The translations under genes were made by a program, and so were the position numbers. A model generated the notes under the pieces. It was not told where the DNA came from and made no database searches. It was given only the letters and a program-made list of their open reading frames with translations. This document shows, piece by piece, positions 1-7,654 of a stretch of DNA of 64,000 nt (the first letter of the stretch is position 1; every line of letters begins with the position of its first letter). Source of the DNA: an uncultured Aquimarina sp. (lineage in GTDB: Bacteria > Bacteroidota > Bacteroidia > Flavobacteriales > Flavobacteriaceae); NCBI RefSeq assembly GCF_947492405.1, contig NZ_CANLMP010000001.1:992001-1056000 (forward strand), written 5' to 3'.

Positions 1-1
1 T

Positions 2-868
2 GACGAGAAGAATAATTTAAAATGGGGAAAGATTTTTGAAGAAAAAGGAGCTTCCGTCTTTTATAGCTACCCAAAAATTAAAGTACATTCTAAAATACTT
101 CTCATCAAACGAAAGGAGAACAATAAAGAAATGTCTTATGCTTATATCGGTACTGGTAATTTTAATGCTAAAACATCTAAAATTTATTGCGACCACGGTT
201 TATTTACAGCTAACCAACTAATAACTAAAGAATTATCAGAAGTTTTTGAAGTACTTTCTGGAAAGATGATTTTACCTAAACCCAAGCACTTACTTGTATC
301 ACCTTTCACTACGCGAAAAACTTTTGAAGAACTTATTGAAAAAGAAATAGATAATGCCAAAATCGGTAAACCGTCTGGTATTAAAGCAAAATTAAATAGT
401 TTAGAGGATAAACTAATTATACAGAAACTTTATGATGCAAGTAATGCAGGTGTAAAAATAGAATTACTAGTAAGGGGTTTTACCTGCTTAGTTTCAGGAT
501 TATCAGGGATTAGCCAAAACATAAAAATAATAAGTATCGTTGATCGGTTTTTAGAACATGGGAGAATTTATCATTTTGAAAACAATGGATCTGAAAAACT
601 ATACATTGGCAGCGCAGATTGGATGACACGTAATTTAGATAAACGTATAGAAGTCCTAGTACCTATTTTAGATGAAGATTGTAAAAAAGAGTTAGAAACA
701 ATTTTGGATATACAACTTAATGACAATGTAAAAGCTAGAATCCAAGATGCTAATGAAACTAATCCTTATAAAAAGAAAATGGACGATAAACCGTCCATAC
801 AATCTCAGCATCAAATAAGAGAATATCTAACAGAAGTACATTCTCTAACCGATATGTTAACCGAATAA
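2..868 (+). CDS. ppk1: Polyphosphate kinase 1, C-terminal part (cut by window start)
   Basis: The reading frame is open from the first bases of the window, so the gene begins upstream and only about 288 C-terminal residues are seen. PPK1 reversibly transfers the gamma-phosphate of ATP to polyphosphate. The fragment carries both signature histidine regions of the two phospholipase-D-like C-terminal domains: KVHSKILLI near the start (the phosphohistidine site in the family) and IVDRFLEHGRIYHF further on, with YIGTGNFN and GSADWMTRNLDKRIEVLVPI also typical of the family. The tail ends with a polar segment. The ATG at 131 lies inside conserved family sequence and is not a start. A 48-codon minus-strand reading frame overlaps the last 12 bases. 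Confidence 0.95.
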   Translation, partial: DEKNNLKWGKIFEEKGASVFYSYPKIKVHSKILLIKRKENNKEMSYAYIGTGNFNAKTSKIYCDHGLFTANQLITKELSEVFEVLSGKMILPKPKHLLVSPFTTRKTFEELIEKEIDNAKIGKPSGIKAKLNSLEDKLIIQKLYDASNAGVKIELLVRGFTCLVSGLSGISQNIKIISIVDRFLEHGRIYHFENNGSEKLYIGSADWMTRNLDKRIEVLVPILDEDCKKELETILDIQLNDNVKARIQDANETNPYKKKMDDKPSIQSQHQIREYLTEVHSLTDMLTE

Positions 869-1003
869 TATTTTCAAACTTATTAAAAAATTAGTTGCTA
901 ACAACAAGGCGATAAATACCACAATCCCGTTTTCTAACGTATTGTTTTTTAATTTAGCTACCTTAACTTGAGCACTTTTATTTCTTAAAAAATTCTTTTT
1001 CAT
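857..1003 (-). CDS. Possible 48-residue single-span membrane protein
   Basis: A short minus-strand frame starts at an ATG at 1003 and stops inside the last codons of ppk1. It begins MKKNFLRNKSAQVKVAKLKN (basic, polar) and then has one hydrophobic stretch, about residues 27-46, that could span the membrane. The basic N-terminus followed by a C-terminal helix is the usual shape of small Bacteroidota membrane peptides. There is no ribosome-binding signal to help, as expected in this phylum. I recognise no family. It is convergent with ppk1. It could be a chance frame. Confidence 0.4.
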   Translation of the reverse strand: MKKNFLRNKSAQVKVAKLKNNTLENGIVVFIALLLATNFLISLKILFG

Positions 1004-1159
1004 AGCAAATATTGTTTTATTTGGTTTTAATTACTTCAAATATAGTCGTAATTATCAGATTTATATTTCAAAGGTAATGATAATAATTCAAATTAAACGA
1101 CAAAAAACAAATATAATCGATAAAATACACAATTTTACCATATTTCACATCATAACAGC

Positions 1160-2011
1160 ATGCATACGATAAAAATAGGAGGTGTTCCTGAGCACTTCAA
1201 TTTACCATGGCATTTAACAATTGAAGAAGGTGCTTATCTTGAAAATAACATACAACTAGAATGGAAAGATTTTCCTGGGGGAACCGGAGCTATGTGCGAA
1301 GCTCTAAGAAACAAAGATATTGATATTGCTATCATTCTTACCGAAGGAATTATAAAAGACATCATTGCTGGCAATCCTTCAAAAATTGTACAAACATATA
1401 TTCAGTCTCCTTTAATTTGGGGAATACATGTAGGATATAACTCAAAACATAATAATATAAATGATCTCCAAAACACTTCAGCAGCAATAAGCAGATACGG
1501 ATCTGGATCTCACTTAATGGCATACATAAATGCACAGAATAATGGATGGGATACTTCTTCACTAAAGTTTGAAGTGATAAAAAATCTAGATGGAGCTGTA
1601 AAAGCATTAACTAATGGTAGTGCTGATTATTTTATGTGGGAACATTTTACAACAAAACCATTAGTGGATAATAAAACTTTTAGACGTTTAGGAGACTGCC
1701 CTACTCCGTGGCCTTGTTTCGTGATTGCGGTTAGAGAAGAAGTTCTACACAATAAGAAAGATCAGGTAAAAAGTATTTTAGAAACAATCAATACTACTAC
1801 TGCTGATTTTAAGCAAATACCCAGTATAGATAAAACACTTGCTCATAGGTATGAACAACAACTAGAGGACATTAGAGCATGGTTACAAATCACTGAATGG
1901 AGTCAATCATTGATAGATGAGAAAACTCTAAAAGAAGTTCAAGATAAATTATTTAGATTGGATATCATTGGCAAGATAGTTGATACTGAGAAACTAATTT
2001 TTAAGATGTAA
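1160..2011 (+). CDS. NMT1/THI5-like (Ca3427-type) substrate-binding-fold protein, no signal peptide
   Basis: The 283-residue protein has the two-lobe periplasmic-binding fold of the SsuA/NMT1/THI5 group: IKIGGVPEHFNLPWHL at the N-terminus, the PGGTGAMCEAL loop, DIDIAIILTEG, SRYGSGSHLMAYI, ADYFMWEHFTTKPLVD and PWPCFVIAVRE. These resemble the subgroup named after Candida Ca3427. It begins directly with the first beta strand, without a signal peptide or lipobox, so it should be cytosolic, unlike ABC-transporter binding proteins. No permease or ATPase gene lies nearby, which also argues against a transporter role. The ligand is unknown; pyrimidine- or thiamine-precursor-like compounds are only a family-based guess. 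Confidence 0.8.
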   Translation: MHTIKIGGVPEHFNLPWHLTIEEGAYLENNIQLEWKDFPGGTGAMCEALRNKDIDIAIILTEGIIKDIIAGNPSKIVQTYIQSPLIWGIHVGYNSKHNNINDLQNTSAAISRYGSGSHLMAYINAQNNGWDTSSLKFEVIKNLDGAVKALTNGSADYFMWEHFTTKPLVDNKTFRRLGDCPTPWPCFVIAVREEVLHNKKDQVKSILETINTTTADFKQIPSIDKTLAHRYEQQLEDIRAWLQITEWSQSLIDEKTLKEVQDKLFRLDIIGKIVDTEKLIFKM

Positions 2012-2065
2012 GCAACCTTTTTCATGTTTTAACATCTTTCTTAATAGGAAAACAACTTAATTATT

Positions 2066-2656
2066 ATGAAACAGACATTAATAGCTATTATTATTTTATT
2101 CTCTTTTCAAGTTTCTTTTGCACAAAACCAATCTAATCTACCTCCTAGGGACATTAATAAAAATGAAATCGGTATTAACCCAATTAACATTATAGCTTTT
2201 GGAGCTCTTGATATAGGTTATGAAAGAGTATTAACAAATAATACTACACTAGGTTTTGACTTTTTCTACAGGTTTAGTGATAATATCGATAACGATGATG
2301 ACGTAATTGATAGAGATGGAATTTTTGATAAAGAAATAGCTTTTACATCACGGTTCAAATATTTTTTTGGAAGCAGAGTGGCAAGAGGCTTTTATGTAGA
2401 AGCATTTGGAATGTTATCTTCTGGTGATCATGATAATTATGTAGTAATATTTGATGATTTAGGAAATTTTGTTAGTTCAGGAGATGTCTCAGAAGAATAC
2501 ACAGATTTTGCTTTAGGATTCTCTTTAGGTGGTAAATTTGTAGCTAGAAATGGTTTTTTCCTAGATATTGGATTTGGTATTGGGAGAAATTTATTTAATG
2601 AAAAAGCTCCTCAAATTATTGTAAGACCAAATTTTTATATAGGATATAGATTTTAA
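2066..2656 (+). CDS. Outer-membrane beta-barrel protein, paralogue 1
   Basis: The 196-residue protein starts with a clear signal peptide (MKQTLIAIIILFSFQVSFAQ, cleavage after FAQ) followed by alternating amphipathic strands such as NIIAFGALDIGYERVL and FALGFSLGGKFV. It ends in GYRF, an aromatic terminus typical of outer-membrane barrels. It looks like the small 8-strand barrels of the DUF3575/OmpW-like type. The next gene encodes a clear paralogue: both have NLPxRDxxKN just after the signal, GYERVL/NYDRVL, KYFFGSRVARGFYV/KYYVGERFARRFYV and a -FGFRF/-IGYRF end. Function is not known. Confidence 0.8.
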   Translation: MKQTLIAIIILFSFQVSFAQNQSNLPPRDINKNEIGINPINIIAFGALDIGYERVLTNNTTLGFDFFYRFSDNIDNDDDVIDRDGIFDKEIAFTSRFKYFFGSRVARGFYVEAFGMLSSGDHDNYVVIFDDLGNFVSSGDVSEEYTDFALGFSLGGKFVARNGFFLDIGFGIGRNLFNEKAPQIIVRPNFYIGYRF

Positions 2657-2764
2657 TATAACAAATCTATCATATTGGCATATACTTATTCTATATAGAG
2701 TTATACAGCTTATATCTTGGTAAGATTATACCTTTATAACTCTTTAAAAAAAGCAATTAATTCT

Positions 2765-3331
2765 ATGAAGAAAATCATAATAATTACAATAGTGCTTATT
2801 TTTTCTATCAGAATTGGTCTTTCACAAGAGAATGCAATCAATTTGCCAAAACGTGATACTCAAAAAAACGATTTAAGTGTAAATCTGCATCCATTTATTA
2901 TTGCTGAAGGTTTTAGTATAAACTATGATAGAGTTCTTAACAAAGATATAAGTGTCGGAATAAATCTTTTCAAAGCATATAATAACCAAAATAGTATCGA
3001 TAATAGAGATATAGATATTACCAGCGGAACAAATATTTCGGTCATTCCTAATATCAAATACTATGTTGGTGAAAGATTTGCAAGAAGGTTTTATGTTCAG
3101 GGACTGGCCATGATATCATCAGGAAAAGTATACACTTTCAGAAATAATGATTCAATTTCTCAAGAAACTGACTTTACTGATGTCGCTATAGGGATAGGTA
3201 TAGGGGACAAAAGAATACTAAAAAATGGTATTTTTATTGATTTCGGGATTGCTGTAGCCTACAATTTATTAAGCGGAAATACTCCTGATTTACTCGCTCA
3301 TCCAAATTTATCTTTCGGTTTTAGATTTTAG
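2765..3331 (+). CDS. Outer-membrane beta-barrel protein, paralogue 2
   Basis: A 188-residue barrel protein homologous to its upstream neighbour. I chose the ATG at 2765 because it gives a normal signal peptide (MKKIIIITIVLIFSIRIGLSQ); an earlier TTG at 2717 would add 16 polar residues before it. After the signal come NLPKRDTQKNDLSVNLHP, the strand pair around NYDRVLNKDISVGINLF, and the shared core KYYVGERFARRFYVQG. The C-terminus is FGFRF, an outer-membrane insertion-type end. The two genes are 108 bp apart in the same direction and probably arose by tandem duplication. No partner suggests a ligand. Confidence 0.78.
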   Translation: MKKIIIITIVLIFSIRIGLSQENAINLPKRDTQKNDLSVNLHPFIIAEGFSINYDRVLNKDISVGINLFKAYNNQNSIDNRDIDITSGTNISVIPNIKYYVGERFARRFYVQGLAMISSGKVYTFRNNDSISQETDFTDVAIGIGIGDKRILKNGIFIDFGIAVAYNLLSGNTPDLLAHPNLSFGFRF

Positions 3332-3504
3332 AAGTAGGGTTTTTGATTACATAAACGTTATATAATAAGAGGAAAGACTTGATGATTGTTTAATTATTTA
3401 ATATTTTTTTTAAAATAACGTAAACTAAATAAGATAAATAATTAAGATTTAACTAAATCATACATATTACGGAATATCCGCAATAAAAGATCTAATTATT
3501 TTTG

Positions 3505-3512
3505 TACATTTG
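3505..3512 (+). promoter_or_regulatory. Bacteroidota -7 box upstream of a 59-residue gene
   Basis: TACATTTG matches the TAnnTTTG -7 consensus of Bacteroidota housekeeping promoters. No good TTG is at the usual distance upstream. It would give a transcript with a leader of about 85 bases before the ATG at 3599, containing a 16-codon frame. An inverted repeat CGGA-ATA-TCCG lies just upstream. Confidence 0.4.
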
Positions 3513-3537
3513 CCGAGCCTACCCCAATAAACTAATT

Positions 3538-3588
3538 ATGAAAGTGTACGCAACCCTTTGGAGGTATTTGCATCTAATAATTAACTAA
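3538..3588 (+). other. 16-codon frame in the leader of the 59-residue gene
   Basis: Between the -7 box and the next gene there is a complete mini-frame MKVYATLWRYLHLIIN followed by TAA, ending 10 bases before the next ATG. It could be a leader peptide, or simply be part of a structured 5' leader. Nothing but its position supports translation. Confidence 0.25.
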
Positions 3589-3598
3589 CAAATCAATT

Positions 3599-3778
3599 AT
3601 GGTAACTTTTCTACTAATTCTTGGAGGGCTTATAGCATTCAATTTTGTTTTATTAAAATTCAGTATTCAGTCAGTTGATACCGATAAGAAAAAAGCAAAA
3701 GCAAAAAGAGTTCAGTCTACTACAGCTAGCGCAAAAATCAATAAAGTAAAAACTACAGGAATTCCAAAGGCTGCATAA
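3599..3778 (+). CDS. Small membrane protein, 59 residues
   Basis: The frame starts at the ATG at 3599 and encodes one hydrophobic segment at the very N-terminus (MVTFLLILGGLIAFNFVLLK) followed by a lysine-, alanine- and threonine-rich polar tail ending GIPKAA. The shape is a signal-anchor with a basic cytosolic tail. A good -7 box lies about 90 bases upstream, and the gene ends 5 bases before the convergent ung stop. Codon use looks like real coding sequence. I do not recognise a named family. Confidence 0.65.
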   Translation: MVTFLLILGGLIAFNFVLLKFSIQSVDTDKKKAKAKRVQSTTASAKINKVKTTGIPKAA

Positions 3779-3783
3779 TTAAT

Positions 3784-4449
3784 TTACCATTGCACTGGTA
3801 ATTGATTAGTCTTTGTAAGATATTCATTAGTTTTACTAAAATGCTTGTTTCCAAACCAATACCCTCTATTGGCACTTAAAGGAGATGGATGGCCGCTGTT
3901 TAAAATGTAGTGTTTTTTGTTATCTATTTTAGCTCCTTTTTTCTTAGCAAAACCACCCCATAATAAGAAAACCACATTACTTTTATTACTAGAAACTGAT
4001 TGAATAACCGCATCTGTAAATTTTTCCCAACCTTTGCCTTGATGCGATCCTGCTTGATGCGCTCTTACGGTTAATGTAGCATTTAATAATAAAACGCCTT
4101 GTCTTGCCCAACGCTCTAGATTACCATTAGAAGGAAAAGGGATATTTATATCAGATTCAATTTCTTTAAAAATATTAATCAAAGAAGGAGGCATTGCGAT
4201 TCCATTATTAACAGAAAAACATAATCCATGAGCCTGCCCAACACCGTGATAAGGGTCTTGACCAATTACTACAACTTTTACATCATCAAAACTACAATAA
4301 TCAAATGCAGCAAAAATTTCTGATCCTTTAGGAAAACAAGTCTGAGTCTTGTATTCTTGTTTTACAAAACCCGTTAATTCTTTAAAATATGGTTTATCAA
4401 ATTCATCCTTAAGTTGCTGTTTCCAGCTATTCTCAATATTTACATCCAT
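3784..4449 (-). CDS. ung: Uracil-DNA glycosylase (family 1)
   Basis: Removes uracil from DNA in base-excision repair. The 221-residue length is normal for family 1. The water-activating loop GQDPYH is at residues 63-68, with the catalytic Asp at 65, and the leucine-loop motif HPSPLS begins at about residue 187. LLLNATLTVRAHQAGSHQG and VVFLLWGGFAKKKG are also characteristic. The start MDVNIENSWKQQL matches the usual N-terminus. It diverges from mutS2, with about 147 bp between, so two repair-related genes share an intergenic region. Confidence 0.97.
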   Translation of the reverse strand: MDVNIENSWKQQLKDEFDKPYFKELTGFVKQEYKTQTCFPKGSEIFAAFDYCSFDDVKVVVIGQDPYHGVGQAHGLCFSVNNGIAMPPSLINIFKEIESDINIPFPSNGNLERWARQGVLLLNATLTVRAHQAGSHQGKGWEKFTDAVIQSVSSNKSNVVFLLWGGFAKKKGAKIDNKKHYILNSGHPSPLSANRGYWFGNKHFSKTNEYLTKTNQLPVQW

Positions 4450-4596
4450 GTTAGTATCATAAAAATATGCAATTGTTTACATTTGCTTCGTTGTAAAATT
4501 ATAACAAATACTTTTCTAAAAGTAAACTCATATTGAGATTTATAATAAAGAAATTAACAGAAAAAAGAATATCTCCTAAAAAATTAGGGCAACAAC

Positions 4597-6768
4597 ATGA
4601 TCCGTATTTCCGAAAAAACACTTAAAGACTTAGAATTCAACACAGTACTTAATCATATTGAAGATTTATGTAATACTGACCATGGAAAAACAAAAGCTTT
4701 AAAAATTGTTCCTTTAAGTACTAAAGAAGATTTACATGTGTCTCTACAACAAGTATTCGAATACAAATCTTCTTATCTAAATGATTCTAAGATACCTAAT
4801 CATGGATTTGATAGTATTGATAAAGAATTACAATTATTAGGTATTGAAAATACATTTTTAGAAACATTTAATCTTAAAAAGATTATATCTATTAGCTTAA
4901 CAACTAATGGTTTACTTAGTTTTTTTAGAAAATTTAAGGAATTCTATCCTATACTACATCAAACATCTTCTGAAGTTCCTTTCACCAAAGAAATTATCAA
5001 CCTTATTGAAATAGTTGTCGACAAATTTGGTGAGATTAAAGACAACGCTTCTCCTACGCTTCGAGTACTTAGAAAAGATATTAATGAAGTACAAGGAAAG
5101 TTAAACGGAAGTTTCGGTAGAGACCTTACCAGATATAATAGTTTAGGATATTTGGATGAAATCAAAGAAAGTGTTGTCGATAATAGAAGAGTGCTTGCGG
5201 TTAAATCGATGTATCGCCGTAAAGTAAAAGGCTCTATAATGGGGAGTTCTAAAACCGGAAGTATTGTCTATATTGAACCCGAAGCAACATTACAATTTAG
5301 CAGAACTCTTAGCAATCTTCAATATGAAGAACGAGAAGAAATCGTTAAAATACTTAAAGAACTAACAAATAAAATAAGACCGTTCTCAGAATTACTAGAA
5401 CAATATCAAGAGTACCTTAGCGATATTGATATCATTGCTGCAAAATCAAAATACGCAAACAAATTAAACGGAGTATTACCAAAAATAACTGAGGATAGAG
5501 AATTAACAATAAAAGATGCATATCATCCACTACTCTATCTAAACAATCAGGAAAAAGGAGAAAAAACCTATCCCCAAACTATTTCATTAGACAAGGGAAA
5601 TCGAATCATTGTAATATCCGGTCCTAACGCTGGAGGAAAAAGTATTACGCTAAAAACTGTAGGCTTACTACAAATTATGCTACAAAGTGGTATGCTGATT
5701 CCTGTTCATGAATATAGTCGAATGTGTATATTTAATACCGTTTTGACTGATATCGGAGACAATCAATCTATAGAAAACCACTTAAGCACCTATAGTTACC
5801 GTTTAAAAAACATGAATTACTTTCTTAAGAAATGTAATGACAAAACGTTATTTCTTATAGATGAATTTGGTACTGGTAGTGATCCTGAATTAGGAGGAGC
5901 ACTAGCAGAAGCATTTTTAGAAGTTTTTTACGAGCGAGAATCTTTTGGAATCATCACAACACATTATGCAAATCTAAAAATGTTAGCTAATGAACTACCT
6001 AACATGACCAATGCAAACATGCTTTTTGATTCTAAAACTCTTGAACCTTTATTCAAATTATACTTAGGCGAAGCAGGAAGCTCGTTTACTTTTGAAGTAG
6101 CACAAAAAAACGGAATACCTTATAGTTTAATTAACAAGGCAAAGAAAAAAGTAGAACGAGGCAAAATTCGATTTGATAAAAGTATTGCAAACCTGCAAAA
6201 AGAACGATCAAAACTCCAAAAAACCACTTCTGTTCTGAAAACAAAAGAACAAAAAACAGAAGAAGAAAAGGAACGTTTAGATAAAATCAATCAACGATTA
6301 CAGCATAAATTAGAAAGCTATCAAGAACTTTATGATAGTAATCAACGGATGATTTATTTAGGTCAAAAGTTAAATGAAATAAGCGAAAAATACTTTCACA
6401 ATAAGAGAAAGAGAGAACTTATCGATGAGTTTATGAAAATTGTTCAAGTAGAAAACTCTAAAAGGAAAAAACAAACTACTAAGCAAAGAAGGGCTAAAAA
6501 AGTAAAGGAGGAAAAAATAGTCAAAGAAGTAGAGAAAAAAGTAGAAGTAATAAGAGAAAAGAAAAAGGAAGAAAAAAAGAAAGTAGAAAAACTTGAAAAA
6601 GCAAAACCAAAAATGATCCTTAAGGTTGGTGATAGAGTCCGCATGATTGATGGAAAATCCATTGGAACTATAGATACTTTAGAAAAAGGAAAAGCGGTTG
6701 TTAATTATGGAATTTTCACCACGAATGTTGCAGTAGAACAACTAGAATTTGTGGAACGAAAAAAGTAA
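4597..6768 (+). CDS. mutS2: MutS2-type ATPase lacking the Smr nuclease domain
   Basis: The 723-residue protein has the MutS2 layout: an N-terminal helical core region, the MutS ATPase with Walker A GPNAGGKS at 342-349, TDIGDNQSIENHLSTYS, and Walker B LFLIDEFGTGSDPE. A long coiled-coil arm follows, then a very Lys/Glu-rich linker at about 620-670, and a terminal KOW-like barrel (LKVGDRVRMIDGKSIGTIDT). Proteins of this family in Bacillus or Helicobacter end in a Smr endonuclease domain; here the protein stops right after the KOW-like segment. The family binds branched DNA or stalled ribosomes; which applies here is unknown. A strong terminator follows. Confidence 0.92.
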   Translation: MIRISEKTLKDLEFNTVLNHIEDLCNTDHGKTKALKIVPLSTKEDLHVSLQQVFEYKSSYLNDSKIPNHGFDSIDKELQLLGIENTFLETFNLKKIISISLTTNGLLSFFRKFKEFYPILHQTSSEVPFTKEIINLIEIVVDKFGEIKDNASPTLRVLRKDINEVQGKLNGSFGRDLTRYNSLGYLDEIKESVVDNRRVLAVKSMYRRKVKGSIMGSSKTGSIVYIEPEATLQFSRTLSNLQYEEREEIVKILKELTNKIRPFSELLEQYQEYLSDIDIIAAKSKYANKLNGVLPKITEDRELTIKDAYHPLLYLNNQEKGEKTYPQTISLDKGNRIIVISGPNAGGKSITLKTVGLLQIMLQSGMLIPVHEYSRMCIFNTVLTDIGDNQSIENHLSTYSYRLKNMNYFLKKCNDKTLFLIDEFGTGSDPELGGALAEAFLEVFYERESFGIITTHYANLKMLANELPNMTNANMLFDSKTLEPLFKLYLGEAGSSFTFEVAQKNGIPYSLINKAKKKVERGKIRFDKSIANLQKERSKLQKTTSVLKTKEQKTEEEKERLDKINQRLQHKLESYQELYDSNQRMIYLGQKLNEISEKYFHNKRKRELIDEFMKIVQVENSKRKKQTTKQRRAKKVKEEKIVKEVEKKVEVIREKKKEEKKKVEKLEKAKPKMILKVGDRVRMIDGKSIGTIDTLEKGKAVVNYGIFTTNVAVEQLEFVERKK

Positions 6769-6800
6769 CATCTAATAATACATATATATAATACAGCAAA

Positions 6801-6835
6801 GGGCTGCTAATTGTTTAATTAGCAGCCCTTTTTTT
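6801..6835 (+). terminator. Rho-independent terminator after mutS2
   Basis: A perfect 12-bp stem (GGGCTGCTAATT with its complement at 6817-6828), a GTTT loop, then seven T. It lies 32 bases after the mutS2 stop. Confidence 0.93.
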
Positions 6836-6858
6836 CGTAGGTTAAGCTCAATCGATTA

Positions 6859-7218
6859 TTACTTCCCTCCTGCTAGCAAAACAAAAGAATTTCCTGATAC
6901 TGGTAATACATTATAAGTTTTCACTCTTTTTAAAGTCTTTATATATTTTTCTGCTTCTATAAAAGCTAGTTCCATTGCACTAGATGATAGGTCATCGTTG
7001 ATCTCAATAGTTTTAGAAATAATATCGCCATTCGTGTACTCCACAGTCATCTTCCACCTCTTAATCGAATGAAAATTTCTAGAGATCAAGTTATTCTCCA
7101 CATTCTCTTTCTTATCACCTTTTTTGTTTTTTTCCTTCTCATTTATTGGATTTGAATCTAAAGAAGTAGCGTTTCCGAATGTTACGCAAAGCATTGCAAT
7201 TACTAATAAGAGTTTCAT
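6859..7218 (-). CDS. Secreted hypothetical protein, 119 residues
   Basis: Starts with a short signal peptide (MKLLLVIAMLCVTFGNATS), then a highly charged Lys/Glu/Asn linker (about 25-48), then a compact domain that begins KRWKMTVEYTNGDIISKTIEI and ends NVLPVSGNSFVLLAGGK. The domain looks like a small alpha/beta fold in the periplasm or on the surface. I recognise no family. It is transcribed towards the mutS2 terminator, and its start faces a small gene at 7331 with about 110 bp of very AT-rich sequence between them. Confidence 0.7.
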   Translation of the reverse strand: MKLLLVIAMLCVTFGNATSLDSNPINEKEKNKKGDKKENVENNLISRNFHSIKRWKMTVEYTNGDIISKTIEINDDLSSSAMELAFIEAEKYIKTLKRVKTYNVLPVSGNSFVLLAGGK

Positions 7219-7330
7219 TTTTAGCCGTTTTGATTTGTATGATTCGAATATACAATTATTTTTTGATTAATCAAATATTTTTTTAATAAAAATTTATTTG
7301 TATATTTAAATTCTATAACACTGTTAAATA

Positions 7331-7558
7331 ATGATTAACAAGAAGTTAAAAAGGTTACTGAAGAAAAGTAAAGGGGCGAAAACCGTATATGGTATTTCTA
7401 AAGTATTAGGTGTAAGTCCGCAAGCAGGAGATTATGTCGTGAAGAGAAAAGATTTAGCAAAAGATTATGAACGATTACAAAAAATTGCAGATTATATGGG
7501 TGTGGATGTAATAGATATTGTAGATTTTAAGAAGAAGTCGAAAGACAAAAAGACTTAA
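7331..7558 (+). CDS. Small basic protein, possible helix-turn-helix
   Basis: 75 residues, strongly basic at both ends. The middle, TVYGISKVLGVSPQAGDYVVKRKDLAKDYER, can be read as a Cro/XRE-like helix-turn-helix (ISKVLGVSPQ as the first helices), followed by LQKIADYMGVDVIDIV, a form common in the last helices of XRE domains. If so it is a minimal DNA-binding domain with no effector domain. No partner gene identifies a target. The assignment is by eye and uncertain, but the composition and start look like a real gene. Confidence 0.6.
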   Translation: MINKKLKRLLKKSKGAKTVYGISKVLGVSPQAGDYVVKRKDLAKDYERLQKIADYMGVDVIDIVDFKKKSKDKKT

Positions 7559-7654
7559 CCTATCTTCTCATTATATTATTAAATCAACTACTAAAAAGAG
7601 AAGTCCTTTATAAACACTTTGCTTATTTTTGAAGCTCATTAAACCCGTCCCCAT

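Noticed and set aside
36..221. A 61-codon plus-strand frame near the window start
   Set aside because: It lies in another frame over the conserved ppk1 sequence; its protein is an artefact.
2717..2764. TTG start extending the second barrel protein by 16 residues
   Set aside because: It would put a polar segment before a normal signal peptide.
6444..6662. Minus-strand Phe/Ser-rich frame over the mutS2 linker
   Set aside because: Antisense of a Lys/Glu-rich tract always gives such a sequence.
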